DNA of 64,000 nt from Adiantum capillus-veneris. Lineage: Eukaryota > Streptophyta > Polypodiopsida > Polypodiales > Pteridaceae. The translations under genes and the position numbers were made by a program. The notes beneath the pieces were generated by a model. That model ran no database searches and was not told the origin of the DNA. It was given only the letters and a program-made list of their open reading frames with translations. The first letter of the stretch is position 1. Each line of letters opens with the position of its first letter. Shown here in pieces: positions 44,978 through 55,989 of this stretch. The stretch is taken from the NCBI GenBank assembly GCA_014529385.2, contig CM043945.1, positions 96,078,612-96,142,611 on the forward strand. The letters are read 5' to 3'.

Positions 44978-45448
44978 TGCAGACAAAAAGAAAGACACAG
45001 AACACACAGAGACAAGTTTACCTGGGTTTCACCGTGGAGAGTCCAAAGGCCATGGATATATTAGCTAGAGAAGGGCATCTCCTTGCATTCTACTATGGCT
45101 GGATACACACTGCCAATGCGGGTGCCCGTCACTTTTGATGATGGCCGGGCATGCATTACACACTGGCTACATTATTTTATCATAAAGAAAAATCATTTTC
45201 AGCAGCTGCGTCCATCTCATTGGTTCGCCGCCTGATTTTGGCTGACCTGGCAAAAGCTCAACCCCCGCCCGAGCTTGGGCAGGGGGTATCGCCTGTCCAA
45301 GACCTTGTCCTCTGCCCTTTCTGCCCTGCATATCAGCAAACGCCGCCTAGCCTCCACGTCTGCGCGCCCAAGCTTGGGCACGCGATCTGTAACCAGCCTA
45401 TATATATCATTTTAGCAAGTTGGGTGACACCTAACCCCTTCAAGAAAA
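44971..45448. other. No recognisable gene; GC-richer patch
   Basis: GC content rises at 45230-45400, with CCCGAGCTTGGGC and the palindrome CCCAAGCTTGGG. No domain in the 45151-45522 frame. Confidence 0.35.
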
Positions 45449-45625
45449 GAGGGTATGTCTTAGTTTGCGTTCCCTATCCTCTTACTTTTTTTGAAAAATT
45501 ACCAAAAGAGGGTATGTCTTAGTTTGCGTTCCCTATCCTCTTACTTTTTTGGAAAAATTACCAAAAGAGGGCTTGTCTTAGTCTGCGTTCCCTAGCCTCT
45601 TACTTTTTTTGAAGAATTACCAAAA
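45449..45625. repeat. 59 bp tandem repeat, three copies
   Basis: GAGGGTATGTCTTAGTTTGC starts at 45449 and 45508, and a variant (GAGGGCTTGTCTTAGTCTGC) starts at 45567. The last unit runs into the next repeat. Confidence 0.85.
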
Positions 45626-45980
45626 TACCGCCTCTAATTTATGAAAATTCCCAAAATACCCCTCAATTTTTAAAAATCCCCAAAACCCTCCCACTATTTT
45701 GTCATAAATTCCCAAAATGCCCTTCACATTTTCCAAAATTCCCAAAATACCCCTGGTTGTGAGATTAAATTTTTCCAAAGATAGAAAATTTGTAGCTTTT
45801 CATAAGAAGACCTGTTGTCTGTCACTACAAGATGCTAAAACTAGAATTTGAGTTGGTTATGTAGTTTTGGGAGATGAATTGCTTCATTGTTTTTAGACAA
45901 TTGCCTTTTTTTGGCGAGTAATTTGTGACAAATTGCTAAGCACTCAAAAATGGATTTCATTTGTCAAAAAGGAATAAAGA
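45610..45980 (+). repeat. ~370 bp dispersed repeat, copy 1
   Basis: From ATTACCAAAATACCGCC through GCTACAAGATGCTAAAACTAG-like and GCTTCATTGTTTTTAGACA blocks. Direct repeat of 46925-47290. The first half is rich in CCAAAATACCCC-type phrases. It may be a MITE, a solo LTR or a terminal repeat. No boundary motif is clear. Confidence 0.65.
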
Positions 45981-46924
45981 CTAGAAGATCTTGAACAATT
46001 CAACTTATCTTCAGTAAAGATTAGAAGATATTGACAAAGGATTGCTAAGGACTACCGGTGCTCTATCTCTCTGTCTTCCCCACATCCACCTTATCTCCTC
46101 ACCTTGCCAAGGAGGCTACTGTGAGAATGATTGTCTATGATTTGAGATTGCTTTGGCTCTCCACCTTGCTAAGGAGGCTATTGTGATAATGGCTAGCCTT
46201 GCCTCTTTGCCACTGTGAGAATGGCTAGCTATGATACTTCCCCGCCACCTTGATTGTCTCTTTGCAATTGCAAGCTACAGGGAGGTCCTAGCTGTGGTGT
46301 TACTGACAACCACCAAACGGTCACATGTGAAAGAACGGGTCTGAAAAAGGTGGAATTCAGAACGTTGAAAAATAAAGAGGGAACCTAAGGAGCAACACTA
46401 TGGTTGCGAGCAAGAATGAGCCTTCATGTGGCAGTGTCTCCAGCTAGAATACCAATGATGTGATCCCTCCTCAATATCTTTCACCCACCCTCTCTTTTTC
46501 GTGTGTGTTGGCAAGGTCCCTTCTATTCATCTACTACCTCCAAACCAATTGTCTACAGGGCTTTGGCAACATTAGAGTATCTATCTTCTTCTTTTTTTGG
46601 GGGGGAGGGACGTTTGTCACAGCCATGGTGTCGTAGGTGCAAACCGACACCTCCTTTATGATTGCTCCACCACTGAAACCAAATTCAATTGGTTGCTCTA
46701 CATGGTTGCACTCGTGAGCATTGATGAAAGCATTGCTCTTGTGTTTAGGTCTACACTAATCACGTTGTTGGCCACCATGCCCTTTTCTCAACATGCACTC
46801 ATTGACGAACCACCATTGTCCAAAGTATATATTCTTGCTTGAGTGCTTCTTGGCCTAATTGTAAGTAGTCTTACAATATTATGCCTTTACCACCATCAAC
46901 AACCAAGTCTGGGAAAAAAAAAAA
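45981..46924. other. No recognisable gene
   Basis: Lies between the two ~370 bp direct repeats. The short frame 46597-46842 lacks domain evidence. A GGGGGGGAGGG run is near 46597. Confidence 0.35.
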
Positions 46925-47290
46925 GGAAAAATTATCAAAAAACCCTCTAATTTGTGAAAATTCCCAAAATACTCCAAAAATTCCAAGATACCAACGATAT
47001 TTTGTCATAAATTTCCAAAATGCCTTTCAAATATTCCAAAATTACCAAAACACTCCTTGTTGTTTGATTAAATTTCTCCAAAGATACAATTTTTTTAAGC
47101 TTTTCACAAGAAGACTGATTGTCTATCGTTACAAGATGCTAAAACTAGACTTTGAGTTAGTTAAGTAGGCTTTGGAGATAAATTGCTTCATTATTTTTAG
47201 ACATAATTGTCTTTTTTTTGCGAGGTAATTTGTGATAAATTACATGCTAAGCACTTAAAAACGGTTTTCAATTGTTAAAAAGGAAGAAAT
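46925..47290 (+). repeat. ~370 bp dispersed repeat, copy 2
   Basis: Same block order and orientation as 45610-45980, about 80% similar by eye. Confidence 0.65.
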
Positions 47291-47514
47291 AGATTACGAC
47301 CAGCCACACATCATGCAATCGCTCCTCAACATCCAAGTATGTAAGCTTATCTTCTTGTGCATAGCCTTGTAAGAATGCATTTTGGATGTTTTTCTCATGA
47401 ACCTCGGCATGAGATTTTAGGCTTGAGTGCCACTCTAGCCTCGACCACAAGAAGATTTAGAAATTTTCTCATGTAGGAGAACGGAGTGTTTTCCAGTGTT
47501 TTTCATACAATGAA

Positions 47515-47671
47515 TAACATCATGAGCTTCTGCTCGAGAGGCACCGCATACCTAACTAGGTACGATTGGGAGCAGGGGACCCCCGGCCCTCCCACCGGGC
47601 CGGCGGTCCCCTGCCCCCAATCGTACCTAGCTAGGCATGCGGTGCCTCCCTCACAGAAGCTCATGATGTTG
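47515..47671. repeat. GC-rich foldback (MITE-like or hairpin precursor)
   Basis: Two arms of about 75 bp (47515-47587 and 47595-47671) are inverted copies with roughly 88% match, separated by only a few bases. Shared blocks include ACATCATGAGCTTCTG, GGCACCGCAT and AGGTACGATTGGG. GC content is far above its surroundings. Frames on both strands are symmetrical artefacts of the foldback. Confidence 0.8.
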
Positions 47672-47880
47672 AGGTAAGTCAGAATGTGAAAATTATTGTG
47701 AGAATTTGTCCAAAACTTCTTGTGGGCATTGCCTTCACTCTTAGGAAATTTGTGGCGCATGGTGTATGGGGTGATTAATGCACACGTGATGGAGGGAATT
47801 CATTGAGAGAATGGCTTGGTTTGCGTTCTTTTATAGTAAAACCATAGTCGAAGATATCCTTGGATGGTGGTGGCTCACAA
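47672..47880. other. No recognisable gene
   Basis: Short spacer between foldback and tandem repeat, with no supported frame. Confidence 0.35.
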
Positions 47881-48175
47881 AAGGATGCCCACAAACGTTG
47901 GATAAAGTTGAGCATCATGGGTCATGCACTAGGGAAGCATACATATCTTATGAAGGATGCCCCCAAATGTTGCATGAAGTTGAGTGTTATCACTAGCAAA
48001 AGGATGCCCATGAATGTTGGATGAAGTTGAGCATCATAGACCAGAGACATACATTTGTGGGCAAAAGGATGCTCACAAATGTTGAGCATCACAAGCCATG
48101 CATTAGAGATGCATACATTTATGGGCCAAAGGATGCCCACAAATGTTGGATGAAGTTGAGCATCATGGGCTCCAC
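47881..48175. repeat. Degenerate tandem repeat (GGATGCCCACAAATGTTGGATG type)
   Basis: The block AAAGGATGCCCACAAATGTT with GAAGTTGAGCATCA recurs near 47879, 47960, 48000, 48063 and 48128 with variable spacing of about 40-80 bp. Confidence 0.7.
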
Positions 48176-49201
48176 TAGTGACATGCATTTATATTATTAA
48201 GGGATGAGTAGCCATATGAAACATCAATGGATTGGATAGACACACCTCACCACAAAATCTACATACGGACACAAGGTATGATGATTGCCCATTCACTACA
48301 ATTTTGAAGAATGCATTGTGAGTCCCAGGGCTAGAAAAATACATTTTTCCTAACCGAACAAAATAAGGGGAAACTTAAAATTCTCCCGGTTTTCAGGTCA
48401 AAATTTGAAGCTTTTGCCGGTAATTACACTAACACTTGTGTAAATTTGCCGATCTCAGCTCAAAATCTAACCGGGATTTTATAATTTCAGTCGGTTAAAA
48501 TACACTAGACCCCGGTTTTTTTCTAACACTGATTGTGACCAAGCAAATAAGTACACAAGGCAATTTTAGGTTCAAAATCCAATCCTTGATAAATAGTAGG
48601 CTATAGGAAAATAATCCGATAGGTGCATGATTATATCTTGTTTGAAGGGCGAAAAAAACTCTATACCAAGGTGAAGAATCATATTACTGAAATAAATCTA
48701 AAAAGCCTCATTGACTCATATACTTAACAGATGGTTGTAGAGGGTAGATCCTTATAGAAGCAACTTTGGCTCCTTGCTTTGGATCCCATTAATATCTAAG
48801 ATCCATCCGTCCATGGCAACCTCACTACATATTCCCTAGACACATCTTTTCTCATAAAAACAAAATTTCACTTCCTAACATGAAGAATCTCACCCTTAAT
48901 CAAAATACTCCAAGTAGCAACTAATGCATTCAATCCAATCTCAATAAGTGCTAAAATTTCAACCTTTGTATGTTGTATAATAATGATAGAAGCAAACCCG
49001 TTACACATGCAATTTGTTTTGAGTGGCATCTTGCTTCCCCACCATTCTACTGCACTTTTGCAACATGATAAAGGACTATTGTATCGGGCCAGAATTGCCG
49101 ACCGCTCATCTGAACAACCTCAATTATATATTTTACATTTATTATGTATATTCACAAGGGAATAAGGAGCACATAATGAGGCCTCATTACAATAATTGTA
49201 G
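48176..49201. other. No recognisable gene; MITE-like block near 48.4-48.5 kb
   Basis: 48408-48535 resembles 42576-42720 in order: CGGT...AAAATTT...GCTTTT...CGGT, then AAATTTG(c/g)C and ATACACTA...CCGGTTTT. The remainder has no supported frame. Confidence 0.4.
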
Positions 49202-49430
49202 TGTTATCATATACATGTGGTAGTGATGTGTGTGAACACACTTAGGACCGTCGGGGGATTTTTTTTCCTCACTAGGGCGTTTTTCCCCCCGTGCATTGTA
49301 TATACGCCCAACATTCTAGGGCTATCTATCTTTCCATTGCACACTAAGTGATACACTCTCTATTGTGTGCCTTGAGAGCTTCCTTTGTCTTCTCCAAAAT
49401 GTGTGTTGTCCTGCAACCCTAATTCCAACA
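49202..49430 (+). repeat. 5' LTR (229 bp)
   Basis: Starts TGTTATCATATACATG and ends CTAATTCCAACA. Direct repeat of 53576-53803. Contains TGTATATACGCC, a TATA-like box. Confidence 0.8.
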
Positions 49431-49432
49431 AT

Positions 49433-49444
49433 TGGTATCAAAGT
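49433..49444 (+). other. Primer-binding site (initiator tRNA-Met type)
   Basis: TGGTATCAAAGT follows the LTR by two bases. One or two changes from the common TGGTATCAGAGC. Confidence 0.7.
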
Positions 49445-49789
49445 AGATTGCATCCTCCCGAGCTTAGTCACCATCACCTCTAGCACATGCCTGCTCACTT
49501 TCTTTGATTTCTGTGAGCTTTGGCAAGCGTTTGCAGGTCGACAAATATTTTGGAAAATCTCGAAGAGCTCAGTCCGCTCTGATTTTTGATTCAGGCTCAG
49601 TTCGACCTTCGTTTCCACTACAGGCAGGATTGCACAGGCTATCTCGTCATTTTGTGCAGAATTTTTGTCAGTGCCATTTTTTGCATAACATGTCCCTTAC
49701 AGTCTTCTATGATTTGTGCTATATAGAACATGTTTTTCCCACTCCATTTCTCCTCTTTTTGGGCATCACATCAGATGCAGGCATTCACC

Positions 49790-50715
49790 ATGGCTGACAA
49801 CAACACAAATGTGTTCGAGATGTTTGTTGTTGAGGACAAATTGGATGGGGACAATTACCCTATGTGGTCTTACATGATACAACATGTTCTTGTGTCAAAG
49901 TGTGTCTAGAATATTGTGCAAGGCATTGATGTACGTCCTGGTTCTAAGGATGTAGGCAATGTTGAGGATGTTGTAGGTCTTGCTGCAAGGATTGTTGTTG
50001 TTAGAGTTGTTTTGCATGTGGTAGAACAAGCTCGCTGGGATGTAAAATATGCGTAGGCTCATGCATTGATTGCATTGTCTGTGAAGCGCACTATTACGAA
50101 TCACATTCGTTCATTGAAATCTATAAAATAGGCTTGGGGTATTCTGATTGGTCTTTATGCAAGTTGCAATGATGCAAAAATTGCATTGTTGCGTAAAGAG
50201 CTAGAGTCAAAGATTATGCATGAGGAAGATGATATGAACACTCTCCTTGTTGGTGTCAAGGATATCAATGAACAAATTATTTCTGCAGGTGAAGTCATTT
50301 CAGACAGTTCGCTTGTGCAGATTGTTCTTGATGCCTTGCTAGATTCTTACCAGACTTTTGCTAGTACTTGGAGACGTATGACCCAAGGAAGTCTTGAAGT
50401 TGTCAAGTTTGATGCATTATGCACATTGTTGTTGCAAGAGTTGCTTTCCCAAAAAAAAAGGACTAGATAGGGTGCAGTTGAACAGACCTTTATTGGTGCT
50501 CAAAGAAAAGATGGTAACAGTAATGCAGCCACTTCTCATGGTTCTTTTGCGAGTGAAAAATCACATGTTTCTAATGCTTCTGTTGGCAGTAATTTTTTTG
50601 GAAATTTTGGTGATAAGGGCAAAAAGAAGATGCGTTGTCATTATTGTAAAGCTAATGATCACTTGATCAAGTAGTGTCCTAAGTTGAAGGCCAAAGAGGC
50701 TAAGAAGAAAGAGGC
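49790..50715 (+). pseudogene. Copia gag
   Basis: Begins MADNNTNVFEMFVV, with KLDGDNYPMWSYMI near residue 18. A TAG falls near 49907 and several more follow, with a clean stretch at 50186-50470 (LVQIVLDALLDSYQTF). The zinc knuckle CHYCKANDHLIK/stop/CPK near 50635-50680 has a TAG inside the CX2CX4HX4C spacing. Confidence 0.7.
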
Positions 50716-50877
50716 TGGTTCCACACTAATGTTGGTTCCACTACAAATGCATCTATTGTTGAGTCTTTTGTGAAAGGAGACTGTGATGCTGATGTTGATG
50801 TAGAATGGGCTTTTAATGCAGAGTGCACTTATAATCATGTTGTCCATGATGCATGCATGTGAGTTGTTGCAGATTCA

Positions 50878-51219
50878 CATGTGTGGTATTTTGACAGTGG
50901 TGCTACAAAGAACATTACCTCACATCGTGATTTGTTCACCTCTCTTGAGTCTATCCCTTATGGAAATTCAGATACTTGTGCCAACAATGCCTCTTATCCG
51001 GTTCAGGGAGTAGGAAAGATTGTGCTTACTGCTGCAAATGGCAGTTATTTCACACTTGTTGATGCACTTTATGTACCTGGGATCAAGAAGAATCTTTTGT
51101 CTCTATCCGCACTTGCTAGACTTGGTCTTGTTAAATTTGTGGATGACAGATGTACATTACATGATCTCAATTTTGGTGAGATGAAATTGTTGCATTTGGC
51201 ATTTTATGCTGTGGGCTAA
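50878..51219 (+). pseudogene. Copia protease
   Basis: VWYFDSGATKNITS carries Asp-Ser-Gly. LVDALYVPGIKKNLLSLSAL is the following conserved block. The frame ends at 51219, and the next part (GAG-pre-integrase zinc finger) is absent. Confidence 0.75.
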
Positions 51220-51835
51220 AAATGTCTCAAAATATACTATGGGTACCCTCCGTTCCGATCGAGGAGGAGAGTATATGTCTCATGAATCTAATGCATTTTG
51301 GGATAGTCGTGAGATAAAACACCAATGTACAGTGCCATACGCTTCAGCAAAATGGTGTTTTTGAGAGAGAAAACAGGTCACTTACGAAAATAGCACGATG
51401 TATGGTCAAAAGTCAAGCTTTGCTTTGCCTTGAGGCCATCATGTGTGCCATTTATGTATTTAACGTTAAAGGTGTCTTCCAAAAGCTTTGCAGTCTATGA
51501 CTGCATATGAAGCATGGCATGATAGAAAGCCTTCTATTGAACTAGGCATGTTTGAAAGGGCTGAAAATGAGTAGGCTAGAGGTATGCCAAAATGGCTGGT
51601 ACATACATTGCGTGAAAGTAACTTGGATGCACCTTTGTCTAGTCGCACTCGTTCAGTCTCTTTCCATGCATCTTATGCATCAGATTGTTATGCTTTGGCT
51701 GTGTCTAGCTTACATGATGTTGAGGAACCTTTATCTTTTGATGAAGCACAGAATTTAGAAAATTGGATGGCTCCCATGCAATGATAATATGATGCATTTT
51801 TAGAAAATGACACATGGACTTTATGTGGTTTGCCC
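51220..51835 (+). pseudogene. Copia integrase remnant
   Basis: TLRSDRGGEYMSHE (about 51245) is one catalytic-acid block of integrase. Frames then break. KALQSMTAYEAWHDRKPS (about 51485) and ENDTWTLCGLP (about 51808) mark the copia C-terminal integrase and RT start. The N-terminal part of integrase is deleted. Confidence 0.6.
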
Positions 51836-52250
51836 TAGTGGTAGATGCTTTGTCTCGGAAGCCGTTCGTCTTGGCTATTTCCGCGATTCATCATAGAAGC
51901 TTCGAGGACATGGTTGATCAGTACACCACATATTTGGATTTTTTGGATGTATTCACTCGAATACAGTATGGGGAGCTAGTAACCCGATATTCCATACGGG
52001 ATGGCTACTTGATGAAGAAAACGATGTTGTGCGTTACACAGCCATTGAGGGAAAAGGTTTTGACTCAGTTCCATTGTCCATCTTTTATGGGTAATGGCGG
52101 CATTGACACCACCTTGAAAGGTGTGGAGCGTTACTTCTTGTGGCCGAGACTCAAGAAAGATGTGGACGACGTTGTACGCAGTTGCTTGGTATGCCAAAAG
52201 GTCAAGTTTGACAGGCATAAAGTAGAGGGATTGTTAAAGCCTTTACCCAT
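51836..52250 (+). mobile_element. Ty3/gypsy RNase H end plus integrase zinc-finger segment inside copia pol
   Basis: VVDALSRKPFVLAI is the standard end of a gypsy RNase H. GYLMKKTMLCV, REKVLTQFHC, GGIDTTLKGVERYFLWPRLKKDV and SCLVCQKVK are the gypsy integrase H2C2 region, ending with GLLKPLPI. It is flanked by copia ENDTWTL on the left (out of frame) and copia RFLCALVAHFGWDVHQSD on the right (in frame). It replaces roughly the first 55 codons of RT. Template switching during reverse transcription or a patch insertion could explain it. Confidence 0.8.
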
Positions 52251-52960
52251 TCGTTTTCTATGTGCATTGGTAGCTCATTTTGGTTGGGATGTACATCAAT
52301 CAGACATTGTTACTGCTTTCTTGAATGGTGACATATTTGAAGAAGTTTATGTAATATAGCCTCGCGGTTTTGAAAAGAAAGGGCAAGAGGATAAAGTGTG
52401 CAAATGTAACAAATCTTTGTATGGGTTGAAGAAATCTCCTCGTGCTTGGTATGAGAATCCTGTCACTCGTTTGGTTAAACGAGGCTTTCATAAACAGTCC
52501 AACAAAAATCACATTGTATGTAAAGCGTGAGGGTGATGTACTTCTCATTGTGGTTCTTTATGTGGATGATTTGTTGATCACTGGACCAAATGAGAGACAT
52601 ATTGCTGAATTTAAGGCTATTTGAATGCTACTTTCAAAATGAAAGATTTGGGGTTGTTGCATCATTACTTGGGTATACAGTTTAAGCAGTGTTGATGGTG
52701 GTATTGCCTTGTGTCAGAAAAGTTACAAAGTTTGGACTTGAGGATTGCAAACCTATTGCCACTCCCATGGAAACAGGTTTGAAATTGAGCCTTCATAATG
52801 GTGGTGATCCTGCAAATGTCACTCTTTACCAAACTGATGTTGGATGCCTCATGTATGTATGCAATGGAGGCTAGATATTTAGTTTGCAATCTCACAGGTC
52901 AGCAAATTTATGCATATCCCTGGGTCTAAGAATTAGCAGGCTGTCCAGAGGATTTTCTAC
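52251..52960 (+). pseudogene. Copia reverse transcriptase remnant
   Basis: DIVTAFLNGDIFEEVYV, SLYGLKKSPRAWY (shifted) and LYVDDLLITG near 52555 are RT blocks. TAG at 52357-52359 and later frameshifts disrupt it. Confidence 0.75.
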
Positions 52961-53497
52961 TACTTGAGTGGCACTTTACATCTTGGCTTGTTTTATCCCC
53001 AAGGGGGATCATTTTCGCTAGACTTACATGCTTTTTTAGACTCAGATTGGCCTGATTGTTTTGACATGCGAGTGTCCACAAGTGGTTTCTGTTTCATGCT
53101 TGGAAGTTCATGTATATCATGGTTGAGCAAGAAGCAACCTACTATGGCCACTTCTAGTTGTGAGGCTGAGTACGAGGCAATCTTTACAGCTACGGTTGAG
53201 TGTGTATGGCTCAGACGCCTTACGGCTGATTTGGGTGTTGGACAAAACACTGGTAACACTATCTACACTGACATTCAGAGTGCATTGGCAGTTGCGAGGA
53301 ACCCAGTTTTTCATGCTCGCACAAAGCACATTGAGGTGCATTACCACCATGTCAGGGAGAGGCTCTCTGCAGGAGAGATCAACTTGGCTTATGTGCCAAC
53401 ACAGGACAACCTTGCAGATATTTTCACAAAGGCATTGTCTCGTGAGAAGTTTGAAGCTTTCCGCAAAGATTTGGGCTTACTCCCCTTTGTGGACTGA
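52961..53497 (+). pseudogene. Copia RNase H
   Basis: An open 177-residue frame: AFLDSDWPDCFDMRVSTSGF, SSCISWLSKKQPTMATSSCE, EAEYEAI, YTDIQSALAVARNPVFHART and NLADIFTKALSREKFE are all in family order. Ends with the natural stop at 53495-53497. This is the best-preserved part of the element. Confidence 0.85.
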
Positions 53498-53564
53498 TCA
53501 TGTCCTCAAGGCATGGCACTTCCCTTTACTATATGTACCAGCTCTCATTCACACTGCATCACTC

Positions 53565-53575
53565 GAATGGGAATT
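53565..53575 (+). other. Polypurine tract
   Basis: GAATGGGAATT lies directly before the 3' LTR. Confidence 0.6.
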
Positions 53576-53803
53576 TGTTACCATGTACATGTGGTAGTGA
53601 TGTGTGTGAACACACTTAGAAGCATTGGGGCATTTTTTCCCTCACTAGGAGGTTTTTCCCCCTGTGCATTGTATATACGCCCATCATTCTAGGACTATCT
53701 ATCTTTCCATTCCACACTAAGTAATACACTCTCTATTGTGTGCCTTGAGCTTCCTTCGTCTTCTCCAAGTTGTGTGTGTTTTCCTGCAACCCTAATTCCA
53801 ACA
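53576..53803 (+). repeat. 3' LTR (228 bp)
   Basis: Starts TGTTACCATGTACATG and ends CTAATTCCAACA. About 88-90% identical to the 5' LTR by eye. Confidence 0.8.
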
Positions 53804-54288
53804 TGCAAGAGTGAGGGCTTGCTCTACCACAAAAAACACCATAGAAATAGAGAGTAGGAAAGACCAAAGCAAAGAAATGAAATACCTGTCACATAAGCTT
53901 CCTCCTTCTTGCAATTCCAAACTAAAACAATAAAAGATCCTTTTTCTTGCATGTAGCCCTCCTTTGCAAAAGCAGCTTTCAATCAACTAACATCATCTCG
54001 TAAGCCTCTCGCCCTTGCATAAGGGATCAATCAACATAAAGGAATTGGTGGACAATCAAAACAACTAAACCTGCGAGTACATTGAAGAATATATTGTCCT
54101 CTATGCATGTAAGGTTTGTGCTCTTCCCCTGTCTCCGTCTCTACTACTACTTCATCTCTTACGACATAAGGCACTATTTGAAAACATGCATATCACTCTC
54201 CTCTTTCTCTCTCACTCTTCGTGCACATAATGAATCGTAGTTACATTGATTGCAAGAGTGAAGGCTTGCTCCACAATCTCTATGTCAC
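53804..54288. other. Spacer between two LTR elements
   Basis: No supported frame. AGAGTGA(g/a)GGCTTGCTC(t/c)AC occurs at 53808 and again near 54255, a short direct repeat. Confidence 0.4.
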
Positions 54289-54514
54289 TATGCGCATATG
54301 TCACACATGTCAAAGCAAGGGACTTGCCGTACACTGTGTGCGAGCCACAAATGGCTGCAAGCACACAACCAGATTAATCTAGCAAGCTCAAGAGAGCAAG
54401 GGAGTGTCACTCACCGCCCTACGCTCGCCTTCATGGAGGATTCCTCGCCGTGAAGAAGAGGGAGCTATCGCCGTGCCGCGCTCAATTGCCTCGCCGCTGC
54501 CGTGCCGTCGCAAT

Positions 54515-54600
<86 letters not shown>

Positions 54601-54860
54601 CCACACAAGGAGATGAAGAATACGATGGATATGGAGGAAGAGCACTCTTCAATTGCACAAATGAGAAAATGAGTGATTTTTAGGTTTAGGTGACTTTTAT
54701 ATGAGCTCACCCATTCACACTTGGGCGCCCATGCTTAGCCAACTAACCCTTGAATGTTCCAGTTAGAGTGCGCCTCTCATCAGCAATCACTCTTACCCTT
54801 TTCCTATTGGACCAACAAGCCCAGTCCATGACTACTAGAAGTGGATGCCAATGGTTAACA
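54289..54860 (-). repeat. 3' LTR (~572 bp) containing a (CT)n(CA)n microsatellite
   Basis: Minus strand begins TGTTAACC after the polypurine tract. The left 140 bp match 63861-64000 (CAAAGCAAGGGACTTGCCGT, TGTGCGAGCCACAAATGGCT). The LTR includes the microsatellite at 54515-54604. Confidence 0.75.
54515..54604. repeat. (CT)n(CA)n compound microsatellite
   Basis: CT to 54578, then AC to about 54604, inside the LTR. Same order of repeats as at 44563-44666. Confidence 0.97.
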
Positions 54861-54880
54861 TGCCCCCCTTTCTGATGTAG
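54861..54880 (-). other. Polypurine tract (minus strand)
   Basis: Minus-strand CATCAGAAAGGGGGGCA lies directly before the LTR start TGTTAACC. Confidence 0.7.
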
Positions 54881-55989
54881 ATTCCGTCCTCGGAATATAA
54901 TAGTGTAGCATCGGGATCCATGATAGGAGTACTTATAGCAGAAGAAAAACAACATTGTGAAAGCTCAAAGGCAGCATGTGCAGGCGTGCAATAAGTGAGT
55001 TGCATACATGATATTCTAGGAAATGCAAAAAAAAAATCATGAATTGTAACATTGCCAACTAGAATAAGCATAGTACGTGAATTAAATGCAATTGTGTTAA
55101 GGTCTATTAGGTTGACTCTAAGAGAAGTACACAAGAGCTAGTTCTAAAGTAAGTACTAGGTTGACCAATCTTAATTAAAAAATGTCGACTAAAGAGTAGT
55201 TAACCCTAGGAATGCTTGTCGGGGTCTAAAGACTAGTGATCTTGTCACTTATACCCCTTAAGTGTGATCAACATAAAATACAAGGAAGTTTGTGCTATTT
55301 GTTTTCTCTTTTTTTTTTCTTTTTTGTTGTTGTCGTAGTTGCTACAAGTAGCTGGGGGACTCGAGGTCAAAAATACCAGCTTGAGCATAAACTAGCCAGG
55401 AGACTTGAGGTCTCAAATTCTAGCTTAACACAAGGACTTCCACAACACAAGTCACACCTAGGTGGAATAAGCTAGAGAGAACTATATCCTCATAGCCTAA
55501 AACATTACTAAAGTTACTACAATTAATATACTATTTAGGAATTAAAGTCAGCAATTAAGTGGCCTAGTTTAGCCTAAGGTCCCGATACCTACTTAAAGCC
55601 AAGTAATAGACCAAACTCAAAGAGAAGAACAAGGTACTAGAAGTTTGAAAAAATTATAGCATCTAAATTGACAATGTCACAACTTCATAAATTTTATGCA
55701 TTGTTAGAAACTCAAATGACAAGATGCAAACATGTAATTGTGGAAGCATAGATAAAAGGAAGTAGTACACTTGATATAATGGAGAACATACGTTGTAACA
55801 TGTAAACATCCATTGTCGTTGTCCTTCGAAGGCATCCTTATATAGTCACAAACTGCACTATAGTCACCACCAAACATCCACCTTTTAGAGGCACATCAGT
55901 GGGAAAAAAGAACTTTGCACTAAACTCTAAAGCACAAGCACTCCTATCGTACTAATCCTACCTACCCTCCATCACTGGAATGATGAGGA
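54881..55989 (-). other. 3' non-coding interior of the minus-strand element
   Basis: No supported frame on the element's strand. A T-run near 55310-55325 and GT-rich sequence follow. Confidence 0.45.

Larger units (their letters stand above)
49202..53803 (+). mobile_element. Degenerate copia element with gypsy insert
   Basis: 5' LTR 49202-49430, primer site, gag, protease, remnant of integrase, a foreign gypsy segment, RT remnant, RNase H, polypurine tract, 3' LTR 53576-53803. Flanking bases TGTAG (49197-49201) and TGCAA (53804-53808) match at three of five positions, a weak target-site duplication. Much of integrase and the first part of RT are missing. The many stops and frameshifts make it clearly older than the copia element at 30.8 kb. 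Confidence 0.85.

Noticed and set aside
47486-47760. Opposed frames with matching peptides across the foldback
   Set aside because: Mirror frames produced by the inverted repeat.
54404-54710. Frames with Ser-Leu/Thr-His and Arg-Glu runs
   Set aside because: Translation of the microsatellite inside the LTR.
55236-55475. Plus-strand frame of 79 residues
   Set aside because: Contains a Phe/Val run from a T-rich tract, lies antisense inside the minus-strand element, and shows no domain.
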